36,033 nt of DNA. Origin: Allorhizocola rhizosphaerae (GTDB lineage: Bacteria > Actinomycetota > Actinomycetes > Mycobacteriales > Micromonosporaceae). Shown here piece after piece: positions 9,212-17,831 of the stretch (position 1 is the first letter of the stretch; every line of letters starts with the position of its first letter). The notes under the pieces were generated by a model that was not told where the DNA came from, did not search any database, and saw nothing but the letters and a program-made list of their open reading frames with translations. Both the position numbers and the translations under genes were made by a program. The stretch is from positions 1 through 36,033 of the forward strand of contig NZ_QJUG01000076.1 in NCBI RefSeq assembly GCF_003426775.1. Direction: 5' to 3'.

Positions 9212-10458
9212 GGCAACACACCCTTCGACTCCAGCGCGTCCTGCAGCGAGCCCCGCAGCTCCCGCGCCGTCTCCTCGGGCCGGATGCCCGACGGGGGCGA
9301 CAGCGTGGCCGACAGCACCGTGGACACGTTCTGATAGGCCGGGGTCGATGGCCGGGCCCCCGCGTCCTTCAGCTCGGCCCGGATCTCGTCGCGCATGGGA
9401 TAGGCCTGCTCCATCTCCGGGTCGTCGTAGACCGCCTCGATGGTCGGCGGCACGCCGTCGTTGATGGCCGAGAACTTCTGGTGCTCCGGCGAGCGCAGGC
9501 ACAGCGCCGCCTCGAACGCCTCGTCGGGGTGGCGCGAATACGCGCTGACCGCGAGGTGATATCCGCCCACCGTCACGCGGCTCGGTGTCCCGGGCTGGAT
9601 CGAGGGATAGCGGGCCCACGCCGTCTTCGCGGCGATGTCCGGCGCACCCGACTGCATCGCGGCATACACGAACGGCCAGTTCAGCTGGAACGCCCCGCCG
9701 CCGCCCTGATAGGCCAGGCGCACGTCGTCTTCGAGCTGGTTGGTGAACGACGGGCTGGTGACCCCGGCCGTGGCGAACCGCTGCAGCACGGCCAGCGCCT
9801 GCACGGCGCCCGCGTCCATCACGGCCTGCGTGCCGTCATCGTTGAGGATCTTGCCGCCGGCGGACTCGACGAGCGTGTTGTAGAGGACGACCAGGCCCTC
9901 GTATTGCGCGCCCATCGTCAGGATCTGGTAGGGCTGCCCGCGCGATTTCAGGTCCTGCGCGGCGGCGATCATCTCGTCCCAAGTGGACGGTGGCCGGCTG
10001 ACCAGGTCGGTGCGGTACCAGAGCAGCTGGACGTTGGTGTTCTTCGGCGCCGCATAGAGCTTTGACTGGTACGCGGCCGTCTCCAGCGGCCCGGCCAGAG
10101 TCCCGTTTTCCGCCTCGGCTCGGTGCTGGCCCGTCCATTCCCGAATCCACCCGGCGCTGGCGAACTCCGGCGTCCACGTGACGTCGAGTGCCAGCACATC
10201 GATGGCGCGGTCACGGGCCGCGAGGCGCCGGGCCAGCTGCACCCGCTGGTCGTCGGCGCCTCGCGGCAAAACGTTGTATTGGATGCGGTAGCGGTTGCCG
10301 GCCTGCCGGTTGCAGTCCTCGACCACCTTCGGGAAGTTGTTCTCCGGTGCGTAATAGACGTTTATCGTTGTTTCGCCGCCATCCCCGCCGCCCGTGCCGC
10401 ACGCCGCGGAGATGCCCAAGACCAGACCCATCGCAGCGGCCAGCGCACCCGTTCGCAT
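9208..10458 (-). CDS. lpqY: Trehalose-binding lipoprotein LpqY
   Basis: This 416-residue extracellular solute-binding protein has a lipoprotein signal peptide with a lipobox ISAAC (Cys20), so it is membrane-anchored outside the cell. It resembles mycobacterial LpqY along its length by my recollection: LPRGADDQRVQLARRL, DVLALDVTWTPEFASAGW, LYAAPKNTNVQLLWYRTDL, a later FQLNWPFVYA, and the C-terminal RPSTPAYQNVS. LpqY-SugABC recycles trehalose released from the envelope in mycobacteria. Whether this host has the same mycolate-linked source is unknown, so trehalose is an inference. The gene starts only 9 bases after the upstream membrane-protein gene. Confidence 0.9.
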   Translation of the reverse strand: MRTGALAAAMGLVLGISAACGTGGGDGGETTINVYYAPENNFPKVVEDCNRQAGNRYRIQYNVLPRGADDQRVQLARRLAARDRAIDVLALDVTWTPEFASAGWIREWTGQHRAEAENGTLAGPLETAAYQSKLYAAPKNTNVQLLWYRTDLVSRPPSTWDEMIAAAQDLKSRGQPYQILTMGAQYEGLVVLYNTLVESAGGKILNDDGTQAVMDAGAVQALAVLQRFATAGVTSPSFTNQLEDDVRLAYQGGGGAFQLNWPFVYAAMQSGAPDIAAKTAWARYPSIQPGTPSRVTVGGYHLAVSAYSRHPDEAFEAALCLRSPEHQKFSAINDGVPPTIEAVYDDPEMEQAYPMRDEIRAELKDAGARPSTPAYQNVSTVLSATLSPPSGIRPEETARELRGSLQDALESKGVLP

Positions 10459-10464
10459 ACATCT

Positions 10465-10491
10465 CTATTACCCCATGTGAGCCACCTCTAA
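10465..10491 (-). promoter_or_regulatory. Possible internal promoter for lpqY
   Basis: On the minus strand a TAATAG box (10465-10470) sits a few bases upstream of the lpqY ATG (10458), with TTAGAG 15 bases further upstream. The spacing would give an almost leaderless transcript, common in actinobacteria, and no Shine-Dalgarno precedes the ATG. The match is weak. Confidence 0.25.
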
Positions 10492-12306
10492 CACAGTGTT
10501 CGCAAAAGGCTCACGCGGGACGACGCGGGAGGCGATAATGATCGCAGCCACGGTGCCGACCAGGATCGCGCCGGGCAGGAACGGCACCCCGTCGACCGGG
10601 AACGAGTAACCGGCCGCGGCCATGAGCGCGTCGGCGAAGGGGAACGACGAGTACATCTGGGTCAGCCCCACCGGGATCGCGGCGACCAGCGCGGCCACCA
10701 TGACGAGCACCCGCCTGCCGACCGACCGGCGGGGGACCATGAACCACACGGCGATCACGGCCAGCGGCACGCCCGCCGCCGCGAAAAACGGTGTCACGCT
10801 TCCGGCCCCGGCGACGGCGGCGACCACCACGGCCGCGATCCACATCGGCCTGCCGCGCACGGCGGACGCGCACACCAGCGCGGCCAGCACGAGCAGCCCG
10901 ACCACGACCGCCGACGCCACGAAGAACCCGTCCGGAAGGCGCGTGTTCCACGTCGGCCAGTGGTACGCGACCGCCGGAGCGCACGAGGCGCCCAAGACCG
11001 CGAACCCGGCCAGCGACCGCCGCACCGCGATCTCATCGGTCCGGAACAGCCGTGCCAGCTGCCACGCTCCATATAGGACGATCGCCCCGAGGCCCGCCGC
11101 GAGCAGAGCGGCGTTCGCGTTTGCGGCGTCGCGCGCGTCGAACACCGAGTCGATGGCCCACAGCGTCCCGAGCGCCAGCACTCCCGGCAGGACGATGGCC
11201 CCGCGCCCGGCGATGGCCAGCGCCAGCCCGGTGACCATGACGAGAATCGCCGCCTGCCGGATCTCGTGCGCCCAGAGGTGATGCTCGCCCATCTCGTCGG
11301 TGAAGTCGTTGAGCGCGCCGGTCAACACAGTCAGCGCGTAGACCCACAGCGCCAGCCCGGCTCCCGCGATGACCCACCCGCGCAGAGCGGGCCGCGGCGC
11401 CGCTTGGCCGAGTGGGACTCTCACCTCCACGGGCCGCCGCACGGCAACCTTGGCCGCGAACGCATACCCGAGCACGAAGACCGAAGCGGCCAGGCACGGC
11501 CGCACCACCATGGCCGCGCTGCTGGGGACCATCTCGCCGAGGCGCATGCCGTTGTTGTCCAGGTCCAGCAGCGCGAATGGGAACCACAGCGGCGCGGACG
11601 CCACACCTATCCCAGCCTTGCGCGCCGCGTCCCAGGCCGTGACGATCGCGGCGAGGTCCAGCACGACGAGCGTGCCGACGAGCCCGGCGAGCCTCCCGCG
11701 CCGCACCGTCACCGCCAAAGCCGCGACAACGGTGAAGCACACGGCCCAGAGCAAGAGACCCGGAACCTCATATGACACATACACCGGCACGAACGCCGGA
11801 TGCCCGCCGAAGGGTTCCACCTCAAGCAACTCCACCAGCAGTGGGGCGCCCACCACGACCACCGGCGCCAGCGCGGCCCATCGCATCGGCAGCCACCGAC
11901 CCGCCCACCGCCCGGCGAAGAACGCGAAGACCGTCACGATGGCAAGGCTGACAAGGGAAACGGCGTTGGCGAGCAAGGGCACCCGATGTGCGTCCGTGTG
12001 TTGCATCATGCCGTAGCCGAACCTCGGTATCCACTGGGCCAGCAGCAAGCACATCAGCCCGCCGGCGAACAGCGCGAGCGGCGGCTGCAACGCGCGCCCG
12101 AGCCCCGGCAGCGTCTCGCGCCACCCCAAAGGCACGCCGTCGTCATTGACCGGTGGGGACATCGCAAGGCTCCACGCGAACCGCAGTCGCCCCCAGTGAC
12201 CCAGGTGGTGCAGCTCGGCAGCCCATTCCCGAGCCCGTTGTTCCCGCAGGGAGGCCGGCCAGCGCTGCGCCGCCATCCGCATCAGCGTTTCGATGATGCT
12301 TTTCAT
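10468..12306 (-). CDS. Polytopic membrane protein paired with PadR regulator
   Basis: This protein has 612 residues. Residues 1-55 are cytoplasmic and helical (SIIETLMRMAAQRWPASL), like the prefix found on membrane proteins encoded beside PadR regulators. The rest consists of roughly 14 hydrophobic segments (for example PLALFAGGLMCLLLAQW and VYALTVLTGAL). No ATPase, MFS or catalytic motif is recognisable, so the function is unknown. The ATG at 12306 overlaps the PadR stop by 4 bases; the frame is open further upstream but only as PadR shadow. PadR-linked membrane proteins are often induced by membrane stress or drugs. A role with the trehalose importer 9 bases downstream is possible but unproven. 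Confidence 0.8.
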   Translation of the reverse strand: MKSIIETLMRMAAQRWPASLREQRAREWAAELHHLGHWGRLRFAWSLAMSPPVNDDGVPLGWRETLPGLGRALQPPLALFAGGLMCLLLAQWIPRFGYGMMQHTDAHRVPLLANAVSLVSLAIVTVFAFFAGRWAGRWLPMRWAALAPVVVVGAPLLVELLEVEPFGGHPAFVPVYVSYEVPGLLLWAVCFTVVAALAVTVRRGRLAGLVGTLVVLDLAAIVTAWDAARKAGIGVASAPLWFPFALLDLDNNGMRLGEMVPSSAAMVVRPCLAASVFVLGYAFAAKVAVRRPVEVRVPLGQAAPRPALRGWVIAGAGLALWVYALTVLTGALNDFTDEMGEHHLWAHEIRQAAILVMVTGLALAIAGRGAIVLPGVLALGTLWAIDSVFDARDAANANAALLAAGLGAIVLYGAWQLARLFRTDEIAVRRSLAGFAVLGASCAPAVAYHWPTWNTRLPDGFFVASAVVVGLLVLAALVCASAVRGRPMWIAAVVVAAVAGAGSVTPFFAAAGVPLAVIAVWFMVPRRSVGRRVLVMVAALVAAIPVGLTQMYSSFPFADALMAAAGYSFPVDGVPFLPGAILVGTVAAIIIASRVVPREPFANTVLEVAHMG

Positions 12307-12635
12307 GCGGTACGCGGCTTCCGCGCGCCGAGTCCGTCGGCTTTGGACAGTCGTTGGTAGAGCGCGGCCAGCTCCGTGCGGGCGGCCTGCACGCCGTCGG
12401 GGGTGAGCCGGTAGTAGCGCCGGGCGGGGCGGCCCTCGGCGACCGGGTCGAGGTCTTCCCACTCGGCGTGCACCCAGCCGGCGCGCTCCAACCGGGTGAG
12501 GATGGGGTAGAGGGTGCCGCTGGGCAGCCCGGTGTCGCGGATCAGATCCAGCCCGTAGCGTTCCCGTGCGGGATCGTCCACGAGGGCCGCGAGCACCTTC
12601 ACCACGGCCGTCGTGATGCGCACATTTTGAACCAT
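12303..12635 (-). CDS. PadR family transcriptional regulator
   Basis: This 110-residue protein has the winged-helix fold of PadR: ITTAVVKVLAALVDDP, YGLDLIRDTGLPSGTLYPIL (recognition helix), LERAGWVHAEWED, and the wing GRPARRYYRLTPDG. A short C-terminal dimerisation helix follows. The size is typical of the short PadR subfamily, which represses a neighbouring gene and responds to small molecules. It overlaps the membrane-protein gene by ATGA, so that gene is the likely target. It starts 10 bases after the DUF3500 stop. Confidence 0.93.
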   Translation of the reverse strand: MVQNVRITTAVVKVLAALVDDPARERYGLDLIRDTGLPSGTLYPILTRLERAGWVHAEWEDLDPVAEGRPARRYYRLTPDGVQAARTELAALYQRLSKADGLGARKPRTA

Positions 12636-12645
12636 GCTCGGAACA

Positions 12646-13572
12646 CTACATAGGGGGGTGTTCCCGGTCCAGATGCTTTTTCAGAACGTCCTCGCCGAAG
12701 TCGCCGCGCGGGCGGCGCAGCACCGTGTGCGCGTGGTTGCCGTCCTCCTGCGTGTTGTCGTACTCGATCAGCAGGTCGTCGCCCTGTATCCGGTAGTAGT
12801 GCCGTCCTCCCTGCACGGTGGGCCCCTCCCACGCGAAGCTCACCTCGCCCGGATCAGGCCGGAATTGCTCCGGCAACCGTGCCAGATACATGCGCACGAT
12901 CCGGTCCAGCAGCCCGCGCGCGTCGCCACCGAGGCTCGATGCGGACACCCCCACGGGCTCAAGCGCGGACGCCCTCGGGCTCGTCGCGCTGCGAATGTCA
13001 CGGGGCGCGGTGTCGGACACGATCGCACGTGACCTTTCAACAGGTGTCATCGCGTCGAGCAGTGCCCGCGCCAGCTCCTCCTCGGCCGCGAGCGGCGCGA
13101 GCACCGCCCGCCCGTCATACATCACCCGGTGCGGGTTGGCGCCGAAGAAGACCGGCGCGGGCGACACGACCCCGTCGACGACCGTCATCGTGACCGAGAT
13201 GTGGTGCCCCTCGAACCGCCACGACCAAGCGTCGTCGTGCACCGGGTCGCCGAACACCGTCACCCAGTAGTCGTTGCTGTGCCTGCCCCGGCGCCACCCC
13301 TCGCGCCGGTCGAGCACCTCCTCCAGCGCGACGATCGCCATCGCCTGCGCATAGGCGTGCGGGCTCAGGCCCGTCGCGAGCAGCCGGTGCGCCGCCTTGC
13401 GCGCTCGGTCGTCCATGTTGGACAGCGATGCTCCTGGCCGCGATTCCGGCCGATATTCGATCCATCGCCGCGCGCCCGCATCGTCGAACCGCAGCCCCGC
13501 CAGCGCCCGCTGCTGCTCGTCGAGCGCCGCGAGCAGTCCCCGGGCGGCCTCACGCATGTCTTCAAGACTCAC
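12646..13572 (-). CDS. DUF3500 domain-containing protein
   Basis: This protein has 308 residues from the GTG at 13572. The start is supported by a GTGA overlap with the stop of the upstream VOC pseudogene; Met49 of the longer frame (13557) is an alternative. Visible DUF3500 hallmarks are SLSNMDDRARKAAHRLL, the central HSNDYWVTVFGDP, SWRFEGHHISVTMTVV and the C-terminal RIQGDDLLIEYDNTQ with NHAHTVLR. No signal peptide is seen. The biochemical function of DUF3500 proteins is not established. It is the first intact gene of a seven-gene minus-strand run ending with sugC. Confidence 0.85.
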   Translation of the reverse strand: MSLEDMREAARGLLAALDEQQRALAGLRFDDAGARRWIEYRPESRPGASLSNMDDRARKAAHRLLATGLSPHAYAQAMAIVALEEVLDRREGWRRGRHSNDYWVTVFGDPVHDDAWSWRFEGHHISVTMTVVDGVVSPAPVFFGANPHRVMYDGRAVLAPLAAEEELARALLDAMTPVERSRAIVSDTAPRDIRSATSPRASALEPVGVSASSLGGDARGLLDRIVRMYLARLPEQFRPDPGEVSFAWEGPTVQGGRHYYRIQGDDLLIEYDNTQEDGNHAHTVLRRPRGDFGEDVLKKHLDREHPPM

Positions 13573-13757
13573 CGCCCATGTATATCGCGCTGACCGGCCA
13601 ATCCGTTGGCGGCAAGCCACTGCGGGTCGGGCGTCACCGACTCGAGCACCTCGACGAATACGCCGTCGGGTCCGGCCACTTGAAACCGGCGCCGGCCCCA
13701 CGGCTCGGTCACGAGCGCAGCACCACCTCCAGGCCCGCGGCGTGCGGTCCGCCTCGC
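13569..13757 (-). pseudogene. Remnant of a VOC (glyoxalase-type) family gene
   Basis: Only the last 60 or so codons remain. A first piece gives GLEVVL, and after a frameshift near 13708-13715 the frame continues as TEPWGRRRFQVAGPDGVFVE then VLESVTPDPQWLAANGL. The TEPWG-RRF-DPDG pattern is the C-terminal edge of VOC-fold proteins (glyoxalase/bleomycin-resistance superfamily). The N-terminal half is missing. The stop (13569-13571) overlaps the DUF3500 GTG start, implying the two were once translationally coupled. Upstream, 13758-13864 shows no coding sequence. Confidence 0.65.
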
Positions 13758-13864
13758 CTATTCATCACCGTTGATCGGCAACGGGTCGCATATAAGTCAT
13801 GACCGGCAGTAAGCCAAGCCGGGAAAGGTTGCAATTTGGCCAACGTCCGGTAGCGTCAGGCGGC

Positions 13865-14929
13865 GTGAGCCCCTCGGTGACCCCTCACCGCCGGCGGTCA
13901 ACGTCGTCGATGATGACCCTGATGACGGTCTTCGCGACAGCGGTTCTGGCAATGCCCGGGACGGCTGCCGCGCAACCCGACCCTGATCCACACGGGAGCG
14001 ACCCGGCGAAAATCGCCGCGCTCAAGGACAATCTCGCGGCCGCAGCGGCCGGCTACATGAAGGCCGAGTCCGACCTGGCGGGCTCCCAGGCCAAGCAGGC
14101 CGAGCTGCAAACCCAACTGTCCAAGGCAGAGGCCGACCTGGCGCGCGTCAAGAAGCGCGTCGCCGACTACGCGGCCGAGGCATACATGATCGGCGGCGTG
14201 GGCACCATCGGTCTGGTGCTTCAGGCCACGAGCAAGGAAGACTTCATCGGCAAGGCGCAGGCGATGGACCGCCTCACCCGTGCCGACTCGGAGCGCCTGG
14301 TCACCATGGCCGACGCGAAGCGGCGCATCGGCGAGGCCAAGGCGGGCATCGACACTGAGGTCGCCGCGCAGGCCGATGCGGCCAAAGAGATGGCCCGGCG
14401 CAAGCAGGCCGCCGAGAAGGCGCTCGCCGCCGCGCAGGCCCCGCCCGCACCGCCCAAGCCGCCGTCGGACTCGTCGGGCATCCCGACGGCCAACCCGGCC
14501 CCGCGCAACCCGGACGGGAGCTGGCCGTCGCAGTTGTGCTCGGTGGACGACCCGACGACGTCGGGCTGCATCACCCCGCGCACGCTGCACGCGCTGAAGG
14601 AAACCCAGCGGCTCGGGTTTGGCCGCTATGTCTCGTGCTATCGGCCCGGCAACAAATACGAGCACCCCAAGGGCCGAGCGTGCGACTGGTCGGCCACGCC
14701 CGACGGGTTCGTCAACCGCTCGGCGGGCGGTGGCGACAAGGCGTATGGCGACCGGCTGGCCGACTTCTACGTGAAGAACGCCCGCGCGCTGGGGGTCATG
14801 TATGTCATCTGGTACTGCGAGATCTGGCAGGTGAGCACGGGCTGGCACCGCTACAACTCGGCCGGGTCCAAGTGTGGCGACGCGCCCGCGCCCGACCACA
14901 CCAACCACGTGCACCTATCTATCTACTAG
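13865..14929 (+). CDS. Secreted coiled-coil protein with LAS/M15-like metallopeptidase-type C-terminal domain
   Basis: This protein has 354 residues from the GTG at 13865. A basic stretch and hydrophobic TVFATAVLAMPGTAAAQ form a Sec signal peptide. Residues about 50-200 are a long coiled coil (KAESDLAGSQAKQAELQTQL), as in NlpC/P60-type wall hydrolase adaptors. A Pro-rich linker leads to a domain with HPKGRACD (His267, Asp274) and DHTNHVHLSIY (His345/348/350), the zinc-ligand pattern of LAS/M15-type peptidases. Four cysteines may form disulfides. I infer peptidoglycan remodelling in the envelope; it may instead be a non-catalytic ARB_07466-like domain. A TATAAG box at 13791 could be its -10. 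Its 3' end overlaps the convergent MFS gene by 15 bases. Confidence 0.8.
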   Translation: MSPSVTPHRRRSTSSMMTLMTVFATAVLAMPGTAAAQPDPDPHGSDPAKIAALKDNLAAAAAGYMKAESDLAGSQAKQAELQTQLSKAEADLARVKKRVADYAAEAYMIGGVGTIGLVLQATSKEDFIGKAQAMDRLTRADSERLVTMADAKRRIGEAKAGIDTEVAAQADAAKEMARRKQAAEKALAAAQAPPAPPKPPSDSSGIPTANPAPRNPDGSWPSQLCSVDDPTTSGCITPRTLHALKETQRLGFGRYVSCYRPGNKYEHPKGRACDWSATPDGFVNRSAGGGDKAYGDRLADFYVKNARALGVMYVIWYCEIWQVSTGWHRYNSAGSKCGDAPAPDHTNHVHLSIY

Positions 14930-16171
14930 CGTCGCGTCGGTCTCGTCGGCGGGCACGTGCTGCTTGCGCGCCAGCGCGAGCAGCGGCAGGCACAGGGCCG
15001 ACAACCCGCCCGAGACCAGATAGGACGCGGGATAGCCCCACACGTCCGCGGCGCGCCCGAGCGCGGGCTGCGCGACCACTCCGCCGGTGTTGCTGACCAG
15101 CGAGTCGAACGACAGGATCGTGGCCCGCTGCTGCGACGGGATCATGCCGTTCATGAGCGCCTGCCGGATCGGCATGGCCGCCGCGAACAGCACGGCCCAC
15201 ACCACGACGGCCGCGATCACCGCCCAGAAGTGGGCAAACAGCCCCATCACCAGGATCGCCGCCGTGCCAACGACCTCGGCGGCGATGAGCGCGCCGGTGC
15301 GGTGCCGGAACAGCCGGCGCACCTGCGAGGCCAGCAGGCCGCCCGCGATCTGCCCGCCGGCGACGATCGCGGCCACGACGCCCGCGATGCCGTAGGCCTC
15401 GGGATCGCCGTAGAGGCCCAGCAGATAGGGCTGCAGCGCGTAGAACACGTAGATGGTCACGCCGCCGGTGAAGACACCGGCCAGCATGAGGTAGCGCACC
15501 GCCGGGAGGCGCCAGCCGTACCGCAAAGAATCGGTGACGATGCCCTTCACCTCGGCCACCAGGGTCTGACCGTCGCGTTTGGACGTCCAGCCCAGGTCGT
15601 GCATTGCCGCGAACGCCACCCCGAACATGACCACCAGCAGCCCGGCCCGCACCACGAACGGCATGCCCAGCGTCGTGAACTGGGCCAGGAAGCCGCCCGC
15701 GACCGAGCCGCCGAGCATGCCGATGCCGCTGAGCATCTGCGCGCGGGCGAACACCGCGTCGAGCTGGCCGTCGAACCCGGTCGCGGTGAGCGCGTCGACC
15801 AGCCACGCCTCGGTGGCGCCGGAGAAGAACGTGAAGCCCAGCCCGAGCAGCAGCGACACCACCGCCCACGCCCAGAAGGGCGCGTTCACATACCACAACA
15901 GCACATAGAGCCCCGTCGACGCGGCCAGGGTCAGCGTGCCCAGCAGGAACGAGGCCCGCCTGCCCCACGTGTCGGCCACGACCCCGGTGGGCACCTCGAA
16001 TAACACCATGCCCGCCGTGAAGAACGCGTTGGCCGCGAAGGCCTCCAAATTGGACAGACCCGCGTCGAGCAGGAAGATCGTGTTGACCCCCCAGATCAGC
16101 GAGGCGGCCAGCGTGTTGCCCAGGGTCAGGGTGTAATAGGTGCGCTTGATCGTTGTCGGTGTGGCGATCAC
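14915..16171 (-). CDS. MFS transporter
   Basis: This 418-residue protein has about 12 hydrophobic segments. It carries a motif-A-like cytoplasmic loop GVVADTWGRRASF between segments 2 and 3 and a matching loop after segment 8 (ASQVRRLFRHRTG). The N-terminus KRTYYTLTLGNTLAASLIWG resembles actinobacterial efflux-type MFS proteins. The substrate cannot be told from sequence; drug or metabolite export is the usual guess. Its ATG overlaps the stop of the upstream unknown gene by 4 bases (ATGA), so the two are coupled. No regulator is adjacent. Confidence 0.88.
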   Translation of the reverse strand: MIATPTTIKRTYYTLTLGNTLAASLIWGVNTIFLLDAGLSNLEAFAANAFFTAGMVLFEVPTGVVADTWGRRASFLLGTLTLAASTGLYVLLWYVNAPFWAWAVVSLLLGLGFTFFSGATEAWLVDALTATGFDGQLDAVFARAQMLSGIGMLGGSVAGGFLAQFTTLGMPFVVRAGLLVVMFGVAFAAMHDLGWTSKRDGQTLVAEVKGIVTDSLRYGWRLPAVRYLMLAGVFTGGVTIYVFYALQPYLLGLYGDPEAYGIAGVVAAIVAGGQIAGGLLASQVRRLFRHRTGALIAAEVVGTAAILVMGLFAHFWAVIAAVVVWAVLFAAAMPIRQALMNGMIPSQQRATILSFDSLVSNTGGVVAQPALGRAADVWGYPASYLVSGGLSALCLPLLALARKQHVPADETDATLVDR

Positions 16172-17205
16172 TTGCCGATCTTAGCCAGCCAGTCCGACAC
16201 TTCCGCCGGTGTGAGGTGTGCGTCGACGGTCACGGACGGAGGCATGAGGGGATAGACGCGGCCCGCATTCCAGGTGCGCTCATAGGGCGGCTTTTCCAAA
16301 ACCACGATGCGGTACCCGTCCAGCCTCGGGATGTCGGCCGGCCGCCCCTCGTTCCAGATCCATTTGCCGCCCGCGTCGACGAGATTGAACCGCCCGCCGA
16401 TCCCCCCGGAGGGCTCAAGATCCTCACCGGTGGTCGCGGCCGCCACCCATTCGGGTGGAATCGGCTCGCCCGGGATCTTGCCCTGGGCCGGATCGCCGAT
16501 CAGGGTGGCGGCAAGCAGCGTGTGCAATTGGAAGTTGTCACCGATGCCGCCGATGGTGAGCCGGAACCCGCGCCCGGAGTCGGGGTGCAGCACGATGACC
16601 GGTTCGTCGTCGAGCACCCGCAGCAGGCCGTAAAGCCACCCGACCTCGCCGATGTGCTCCTGCGCGGCCTCGGCCGCCGCGGTCAGGCGCGCCCGGTGCG
16701 GCAGCGCCTTGCGCCCCTTGGCCTGTTGCAGCGGCAGCAGCAGGCTCGGGATCCACTCGCCCACACTGAACCACGCCTCCGCGAGCTCGTGCTCCTCGTT
16801 GGAGCCCAGCTCCGCCTGCACGGCCGGGATGCGCTCGTGGTCGTCGGGCTCGGGCAGGGGCGCGCCCTCGCCGACCGCCTGCCACAACGCCGGGAACCGG
16901 GCCGCGCGCTCCAGCCCGTCGGACCCGCGCAGGGCCAATGTCTCCAGCGCGACGAGCGGATCACCGCCATATTCCACGAAACCGGCGGCGAGCGTGGCCA
17001 GCTGCCCGCCCATGCCGAGCGGCACGGTCTGCAGCGCCCGCTCCAGCTCGTGCAGCGCGGCCGTCAGCTCCGCCGCATCGGCCCGCTCGGCCCGCTTCAC
17101 GATCTCGCGCTGCGCCGCCGAGAAAGCGCGGTTGTCCTGCTCACGCAGGGCCTCGATGAGATCGGTGGTGAGCATGGGCAGCGTGCGCTTGCGGAACAAG
17201 GACAT
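16168..17205 (-). CDS. Protein of unknown function coupled to the MFS gene
   Basis: I do not recognise a named family in this 345-residue soluble protein. The N-terminal half is helical (residues 10-110, with ELTAALHELERALQTVPLGM), giving the impression of alpha-solenoid-like repeats. The C-terminal half has beta-type sequence including DDEPVIVLHPDSGRGFRL and GIGDNFQLHTLLAATLIG, then a proline-rich stretch. There is no signal peptide or membrane segment. It is translated just before the MFS transporter with a 4-base overlap and diverges from the YbaB/WXG cassette across a 182-base spacer, so it could share regulation with either. Confidence 0.8.
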   Translation of the reverse strand: MSLFRKRTLPMLTTDLIEALREQDNRAFSAAQREIVKRAERADAAELTAALHELERALQTVPLGMGGQLATLAAGFVEYGGDPLVALETLALRGSDGLERAARFPALWQAVGEGAPLPEPDDHERIPAVQAELGSNEEHELAEAWFSVGEWIPSLLLPLQQAKGRKALPHRARLTAAAEAAQEHIGEVGWLYGLLRVLDDEPVIVLHPDSGRGFRLTIGGIGDNFQLHTLLAATLIGDPAQGKIPGEPIPPEWVAAATTGEDLEPSGGIGGRFNLVDAGGKWIWNEGRPADIPRLDGYRIVVLEKPPYERTWNAGRVYPLMPPSVTVDAHLTPAEVSDWLAKIGK

Positions 17206-17387
17206 TCGCGCATGTTATCTCGGACCACGCGGAGCCGGGGGCCGTGTCACCTATAACGGAGATAGTCGATACGTCCACATTGCACTCTGTGAGGGGTTTC
17301 TAACAGCGAATAGACATGAATATTGTTGAACGTTGCCGCGAACTCGTACAGTAAGAGCGATTTTTGCAGGGGAGGAGAGCGAGGGCC

Positions 17388-17831
17388 GTGTCTAGCTTTG
17401 CCAATGCGAGCCGTGAGCTTGCTGAATTGATGGACAGCGCTAAGGGCCAGTTGGAACTGATGCGCCAGCAACAGAGTGAGGCGCAGTTCGACGGGGAGGA
17501 CCCGCGCACCGAGGGTGAGGGAGAGAGCCAGGACGGTCTCGTCAGGGCCGTCATGGGCCCCGACGGCCGGCTCATGCAGCTGGAGCTCGACGAGCGGAGC
17601 ACGCACATTTCCCGCAGCGAGCTGCAACGCTCGATCATTGAGGCGGTCAACGACGCGTGGGCCATGGGGCGCGGCGCCGATGCCGATGACTCCGCGGTCG
17701 CCAATATCGACCCCGGCGCGCTGACCCAGAGTCTCAACGAGGCGCGCGATCAGGCCGTGCAGTCGATGAACCGGATCACCGAGGGCCTGCTCGACGCCAT
17801 GCGGCAGATTGAGAGGTCGACTCGGCAATGA
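17388..17831 (+). CDS. YbaB/EbfC-like protein heading an ESX-type toxin cassette
   Basis: This protein has 147 residues from the GTG at 17388, with GGAGGAG at 17371 upstream. The core DGLVRAVMGPDGRLMQLELD then SELQRSIIEAVNDAW matches the YbaB fold (helix, beta sheet, helix). YbaB proteins bind DNA as dimers, but in actinobacteria divergent copies sit in front of WXG100 genes, and here a role with the secreted proteins is more likely. An acidic stretch near residues 35-46 precedes the core. Its stop overlaps the next ATG by 4 bases. A possible promoter (TTGAAC 17326, TACAGT 17347) has only 15-base spacing. Confidence 0.8.
   Translation: MSSFANASRELAELMDSAKGQLELMRQQQSEAQFDGEDPRTEGEGESQDGLVRAVMGPDGRLMQLELDERSTHISRSELQRSIIEAVNDAWAMGRGADADDSAVANIDPGALTQSLNEARDQAVQSMNRITEGLLDAMRQIERSTRQ

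Noticed and set aside
12636-12660. PadR operator (TATGTAGTGTTCCGAGCAT on the minus strand)
   Set aside because: The dyad symmetry is poor and does not match a recognised PadR site.
17206-17387. Convincing promoter for the YbaB cassette
   Set aside because: TTGAAC and TACAGT have only 15-base spacing; noted in the gene entry but not called as a feature.
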